DNA of 27,033 bases, from assembly GCA_964371195.1 (NCBI GenBank), contig CAYJLD010000031.1:1-27033 (forward strand), written 5' to 3'. Under the pieces are notes generated by a model, which had not been told where the DNA came from, did no database searches, and was given only the letters and a program-made list of their open reading frames with translations. The stretch is from CAYJAD01 sp964371195 (lineage in GTDB: Bacteria; Desulfobacterota; Desulfovibrionia; Desulfovibrionales; Desulfovibrionaceae). Both the position numbers and the translations under genes were made by a program. This document shows, in pieces, positions 24,006-27,033 of this stretch; position 1 is the stretch's first letter, and each line of letters starts with the position of its first letter.

Positions 24006-24767
24006 TTATTTATCTAAAAAAGTATTTATCAGTCCAAAATGCTTTTGTATCGACTCTTTTTCGTGCCAAGCATGTGTCGTAAGTAACGTGTCAAAAGTCG
24101 CTGTGGAGCGGTCTGGATTTGTTACTGAAATAACGGATGAATATTTTGCTTTTAGTTTCAGGCGTTCATTTTGTAGAAATGTGTTTATCTTGCCGCTCTC
24201 TAAGATATTGTCAATATACTTAATAGCTTCTTCGACAACATAAGCTGACTCTTCACTATCTTCTCGTATAGCATCCATCAGAATAGTTTCAATAGCTCCT
24301 TCTTTATCAAAAGGAATAATTATGGGAATAATTTCAAGGATGTAGTTTTGATCTTCTATTTGATATTGATACGATGTACTAGTGTTGATAGATAAAGATG
24401 TTATTCCAATACCTGCTTGTGTTAGTTCTTCTTTTATATTTGTCAACAGCTCTGCCTCAGCACAATCATCTCTATCGCAGATAATGAAAACTTTATCGAT
24501 TCCTTCAGAAGGATTTGCTGTATTTATCTTTTGTATATGTTCATATGGCGAATGAAACGAGTCTTTACCTCCCACAGCCCATATAGCAATTCTATCATTC
24601 TCACGTTCATAAATTTCATATCTTTCACGCCTTCTATCTACGACGGGTAAATTATATAGGCTTGCAAACTTACTCTTAGGTTCACGATTCCATCCAGATG
24701 TTTTATGCAGAAAATACCCTAGAATATACGCATCGTCAAAACCTTCGCATAAAATTACGCTTCTCAT
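24006..24767 (-). CDS. TOPRIM-domain (OLD/DUF3226-like) nuclease candidate
   Basis: 253 residues. The TOPRIM acidic pattern is clear: ILCEGFDDAYIL with E8 as the conserved Glu, IICDRDD with D98 and D100 as the DxD pair, and GAIETIL with E160 as a possible further metal ligand. This is the arrangement of OLD-type nucleases, DUF3226 and DUF4435 proteins. Its ATG overlaps the ATPase stop (ATGA), so the two are translationally coupled and probably form one complex, with the ATPase as sensor and TOPRIM as effector. This resembles PARIS AriA-AriB, or a class of OLD protein split into two genes. Exact family not settled by eye. Confidence 0.75.
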   Translation of the reverse strand: MRSVILCEGFDDAYILGYFLHKTSGWNREPKSKFASLYNLPVVDRRRERYEIYERENDRIAIWAVGGKDSFHSPYEHIQKINTANPSEGIDKVFIICDRDDCAEAELLTNIKEELTQAGIGITSLSINTSTSYQYQIEDQNYILEIIPIIIPFDKEGAIETILMDAIREDSEESAYVVEEAIKYIDNILESGKINTFLQNERLKLKAKYSSVISVTNPDRSTATFDTLLTTHAWHEKESIQKHFGLINTFLDK

Positions 24768-25891
24768 ACTCTAAGCTCCATATCGTACTCAGTTCTATTT
24801 TCAAGAGCTATTTTTCCTGGGGTGACTTTTGCGAAAGTTTCGTTTTCTGTTTTCTTTAAGCGAATAATTTGTATTTTTTCTAGCATGTCAGGAGCACAAG
24901 CAAGAAGTTTGTCTACCGCTTCAATGCTATGCGTTGTCATGAAAAGCTGTACTTGTGTGTTTTGTGCTGATTCAAGGACAAATTTAAAAACTTTTTCCAT
25001 AGCAGTAGTGTGTAGCGCCGTTTCGAATTCATCTATAAGTAGTACTCCATTTTCTGCATGGACAATAGCAGAGAGCATAGAAAGCGCTTTTTTTATACCG
25101 TCCCCATACATCGAAAGAGGGAGGTATTTATCTCTATTATTGCTGTCTATTACAGCGAGAGTAGATCTTTCACCTCTAATATATCGAATGTCTTTAATTG
25201 TATTATCGAATTCTTTAAGAAGATCTACAGCTTTTTCTTTAAGAATTTTATCGCTGCCAAGGCCTCTAAATGGGTCTATCATAACATGATCCATTGGTCT
25301 TAAGTGTTTTACATTTAAGATAGATTTACTATTTCGCTCATTTAAAAATCTTGAAAAGTTTGTCACCTCAATGCGCTCGGAATGTTCCATGGGAAGCAAA
25401 GTATTTTGCATTCCATATGAATTTATACTCCCAATAAATACCTCAGTTTCTCCACGCTCTTCTATCTCAGAATGGGCAACCATCCTTCTTATAAATGGAT
25501 CATTTTTGGCAATTTCAGACCAGTCTACAATTTGTTCAACAATCTTTCCTTCAACATGAATACTAGTTGCAACCCCAGCTATGTCTCCTGAAATATCAAT
25601 GTAGTATGGGCTTTGATAGCCATTTATGCTGTCAATGTTAAATAAAAATTTAAGTGAGTCAATGTTATCAAGTTTTATTCTGTTTGTAACGCTTAAGCTT
25701 TCTCGAGCTCTAGCTATTTGCATCAAGCCATAACCAGTAGGATTACAAAAAAGACGTATAGCTTCAAGCACACTCGTTTTGCCAGTATTATTATCACCGA
25801 CAAAAATAGTTACATCAGATAGCTTATCAATTTCTAGGCTTTTTATGCCTCTGAATAATTCTATGTGTAGATTATTTATGTATGTTGCCAT
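24764..25891 (-). CDS. RecF/OLD-type ABC ATPase, effector-coupled
   Basis: 375 residues from the ATG at 25891. It has an SMC/RecF-like single-head ATPase fold: IELFRGIKSLEI, Walker A GDNNTGKTS (32-40), signature-like MYGDGIKKALSML, Walker B GVLLIDEFE, D-loop ALHTT and the H-loop TTHS. No coiled coil of note and no C-terminal TOPRIM, which is supplied by the next gene. A frame upstream would start at 25969, but GAGGA sits five bases before ATG 25891 and the promoter puts the message start near 25971, so the shorter form is preferred. A defence role as in PARIS, OLD or related systems is inferred. Confidence 0.85.
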   Translation of the reverse strand: MATYINNLHIELFRGIKSLEIDKLSDVTIFVGDNNTGKTSVLEAIRLFCNPTGYGLMQIARARESLSVTNRIKLDNIDSLKFLFNIDSINGYQSPYYIDISGDIAGVATSIHVEGKIVEQIVDWSEIAKNDPFIRRMVAHSEIEERGETEVFIGSINSYGMQNTLLPMEHSERIEVTNFSRFLNERNSKSILNVKHLRPMDHVMIDPFRGLGSDKILKEKAVDLLKEFDNTIKDIRYIRGERSTLAVIDSNNRDKYLPLSMYGDGIKKALSMLSAIVHAENGVLLIDEFETALHTTAMEKVFKFVLESAQNTQVQLFMTTHSIEAVDKLLACAPDMLEKIQIIRLKKTENETFAKVTPGKIALENRTEYDMELRV

Positions 25892-25978
25892 TATGTCCTC
25901 ACAGGTGCTAGTTGTTGCACCAAAAAAGCTAACTAGATTCCCATTAGCATGGTTTGTGTTTTTTTGCATCTGTAAAAT

Positions 25979-26006
25979 ATTATAGAATTTTATTTAAAAA
26001 ATACAA
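25979..26006 (-). promoter_or_regulatory. Promoter of the ATPase-TOPRIM pair
   Basis: -35 TTGTAT (26001-26006), 16-bp spacer and perfect -10 TATAAT (25979-25984), leftward. It gives an untranslated leader of about 80 bases before ATG 25891 and separates this pair from the membrane-protein gene, whose stop is 207 bp upstream of that ATG. Confidence 0.6.
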
Positions 26007-26098
26007 TGCATTAAAGCTGTATTTCGGCGTGTGAAAATTGATAATAAATATATTTTCATTGTTTATACTCGTTTCGTTGCACATGCTTGCATTATATG

Positions 26099-26848
26099 CT
26101 ACTTTTTATTGAAAATTATATATTTTTCAAAATATTCAGCAAGTTTATCGTTTCGGTCAAAGTGAATTATGTTTGTGTTATCAAGGTAAATAAAGCTCAG
26201 CTCATAATTATTGTTACTCACAAGAAAACCTCGTTCGAGAGTACGGATTATCTTTATATGCTGTAAATTAGATAGATAGTTGTTATTCATAAAAGATTTC
26301 GTAATATTTGTCTTTGCAATCCAAATTAGACAAATAGTTATAAAAAATAAATAACCCAATAACAGCAAATAACGCTTTGTTGATGACAACAACTTCATGA
26401 ATAAGCATAATATCAAAAGTGAAATAATCGGTATGCACAAAAAAAGCGGCTCAATCAGGTAAATATTTTTCATGACACCATTATAAATCGATACAGCAGG
26501 TAAAATTGGAAAAATTAAAGCTATTCCAATCAAGAAAAATTGTAATTTTTTGCTGATGTGTCTAATCGTTAATCCATCTTGTATGTTCGCAAAATTTTTA
26601 TAAAAGTTAATGATGCTAGGCGATAAAGATATTGCAGTTGGAATGAGCATGATTATATATAGCTGTATGCTAAGCGTGTAATCAGATATTGTTAATTGAA
26701 CCAATTCAATATTTATACCCAAAAGAATAAAATATATTATGTTATAACTAAATGATAATATAAAAAACAATGCAGTTGTACCAGCAATTACATTAGGTAC
26801 TTTGTCTGCAAGTATTTTTGGATTACCGCTAGTACGGTTATTATTCAT
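26099..26848 (-). CDS. Five-helix membrane protein coupled to a helicase/nuclease gene
   Basis: 249 residues from ATG 26848; a GTG at 26857 would add three. About five hydrophobic helices (roughly 20-42, 54-76, 101-122, 128-150, 158-178) are followed by a polar C-terminal domain of about 70 residues (KIIRTLERGFLVS, FIYLDNTNIIHFD). No known family recognised. The ATG lies eight bases inside the end of the upstream gene, a sign of translational coupling. A membrane partner next to a defence nuclease often means an abortive-infection effector or an anchor, but that is inference. Confidence 0.72.
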   Translation of the reverse strand: MNNNRTSGNPKILADKVPNVIAGTTALFFILSFSYNIIYFILLGINIELVQLTISDYTLSIQLYIIMLIPTAISLSPSIINFYKNFANIQDGLTIRHISKKLQFFLIGIALIFPILPAVSIYNGVMKNIYLIEPLFLCIPIISLLILCLFMKLLSSTKRYLLLLGYLFFITICLIWIAKTNITKSFMNNNYLSNLQHIKIIRTLERGFLVSNNNYELSFIYLDNTNIIHFDRNDKLAEYFEKYIIFNKK

Positions 26849-27033
26849 TCGTAACACCTTGATTGAATTGTGAGGAATTTTTCAAAAGTTCTGTCAATTC
26901 CTCATGCACCCTTTCAAGAGCTTCTGTGGGGTTCATAAACCAATCTGTAGACCAAATTCTAACAATGTTCCAACCAAGTCCACGCAAGACTTCTTCTCTG
27001 ATTTTATCTCTGTCTCTTGCATTGGCAGAACTG
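26841..27033 (-). CDS. C-terminal end of a DUF4011-type helicase with REase (MTES_1575/Vsr-like) domain, partial
   Basis: Only the last 63 residues are in the window; the frame opens at 27032 and stops at 26841. The visible part, SSANARDRDKIREEVLRGLG then WNIVRIWSTDWFMNPTEAL, is the C-terminal portion of the Vsr-like restriction-endonuclease fold found at the end of very large SF1 helicases with an N-terminal DUF4011 domain. Those proteins are recurrent in defence islands. The start, helicase motifs and catalytic residues are outside the window. It overlaps the membrane-protein gene by eight bases. Confidence 0.75.
   Translation of the reverse strand, partial: SSANARDRDKIREEVLRGLGWNIVRIWSTDWFMNPTEALERVHEELTELLKNSSQFNQGVTNE

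Larger units (their letters stand above)
23740..27033. mobile_element. Left end of a tRNA-integrated genomic island (runs off the window)
   Basis: Bounded on the left by the tRNA-Arg(CCT) 3' remnant and open on the right. The visible cargo is all on the minus strand and defence-like: TOPRIM, ATPase, membrane protein and the end of a helicase/REase. No integrase is in view; it would be expected near the intact tRNA at the other end. The stretch 23789-24005 contains no gene, only a TTGGG/CCCAA dyad near 23897. Confidence 0.7.

Noticed and set aside
25892..25969. N-terminal extension of the ATPase by 26 residues
   Set aside because: No ribosome site, and it would begin about where transcription starts. 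The ATG at 25891 has GAGGA and begins at the conserved beta strand.

Overview
The window is AT-rich bacterial chromosome. The gene content suggests an anaerobic, diderm, delta-proteobacterial lineage, most likely Desulfovibrionales-like: DapL-type lysine/meso-diaminopimelate synthesis, rubrerythrin, a cobalamin CbiB, a dnaX-ybaB-recR block and a carbamoyltransferase/DUF5989/SxtJ cassette. The taxonomic call is inference from gene content, not a database match.

Layout. (1) 114-2308, minus strand: a dapF-dapL operon with a good sigma70 promoter overlapped by a palindrome. (2) 2377-2950: a gene-free stretch with an orphan plus-strand terminator, a row of small hairpins and three tandem 130-bp repeats that run into the polA stop codon. 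(3) 2949-10257, minus strand: ilvE, then dnaX, ybaB, recR, a ZIP metal transporter and polA. dnaX carries an A10 homopolymer at codons 431-434, the place where E. coli dnaX is frameshifted to make gamma. (4) 10551-15831, plus strand: a tight six-gene run. It holds a secreted GH3/NagZ-like protein that lacks catalytic residues, a zinc-ribbon membrane protein, a secreted polysaccharide-deacetylase-fold protein that also lacks key residues, trmL, cbiB and yigZ. (5) 15960-16521: monocistronic rubrerythrin with a strong hairpin terminator, followed by a second hairpin-rich gene-free stretch. (6) 16931-20602: a membrane-anchored SGNH-like protein facing a convergent SxtJ - DUF5989 - carbamoyltransferase operon, probably a surface-glycan modification cassette. 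(7) 20954-23362: an exported protein made almost entirely of about 24 ankyrin repeats.

(8) 23740-27033: the 3' half of a tRNA-Arg(CCT) gene, broken exactly at the anticodon stem, with its old downstream hairpin still beside it. This is what the distal attachment site of a tRNA-integrated island looks like, with the island extending to the right past the window end. Its contents, all on the minus strand, look like phage defence. They are the C-terminal end of a large helicase/nuclease of the DUF4011 - REase (MTES_1575/Vsr-like) type, a translationally coupled five-helix membrane protein, and a separate promoter driving a RecF/OLD-type ATPase that overlaps a TOPRIM nuclease-like gene by ATGA. 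The ATPase-TOPRIM pair resembles the split OLD/PARIS architecture. Together with the helicase-membrane-protein pair it is the best candidate here for a new or poorly described system.

All assignments come from reading motifs in translated sequence. No searches were run.
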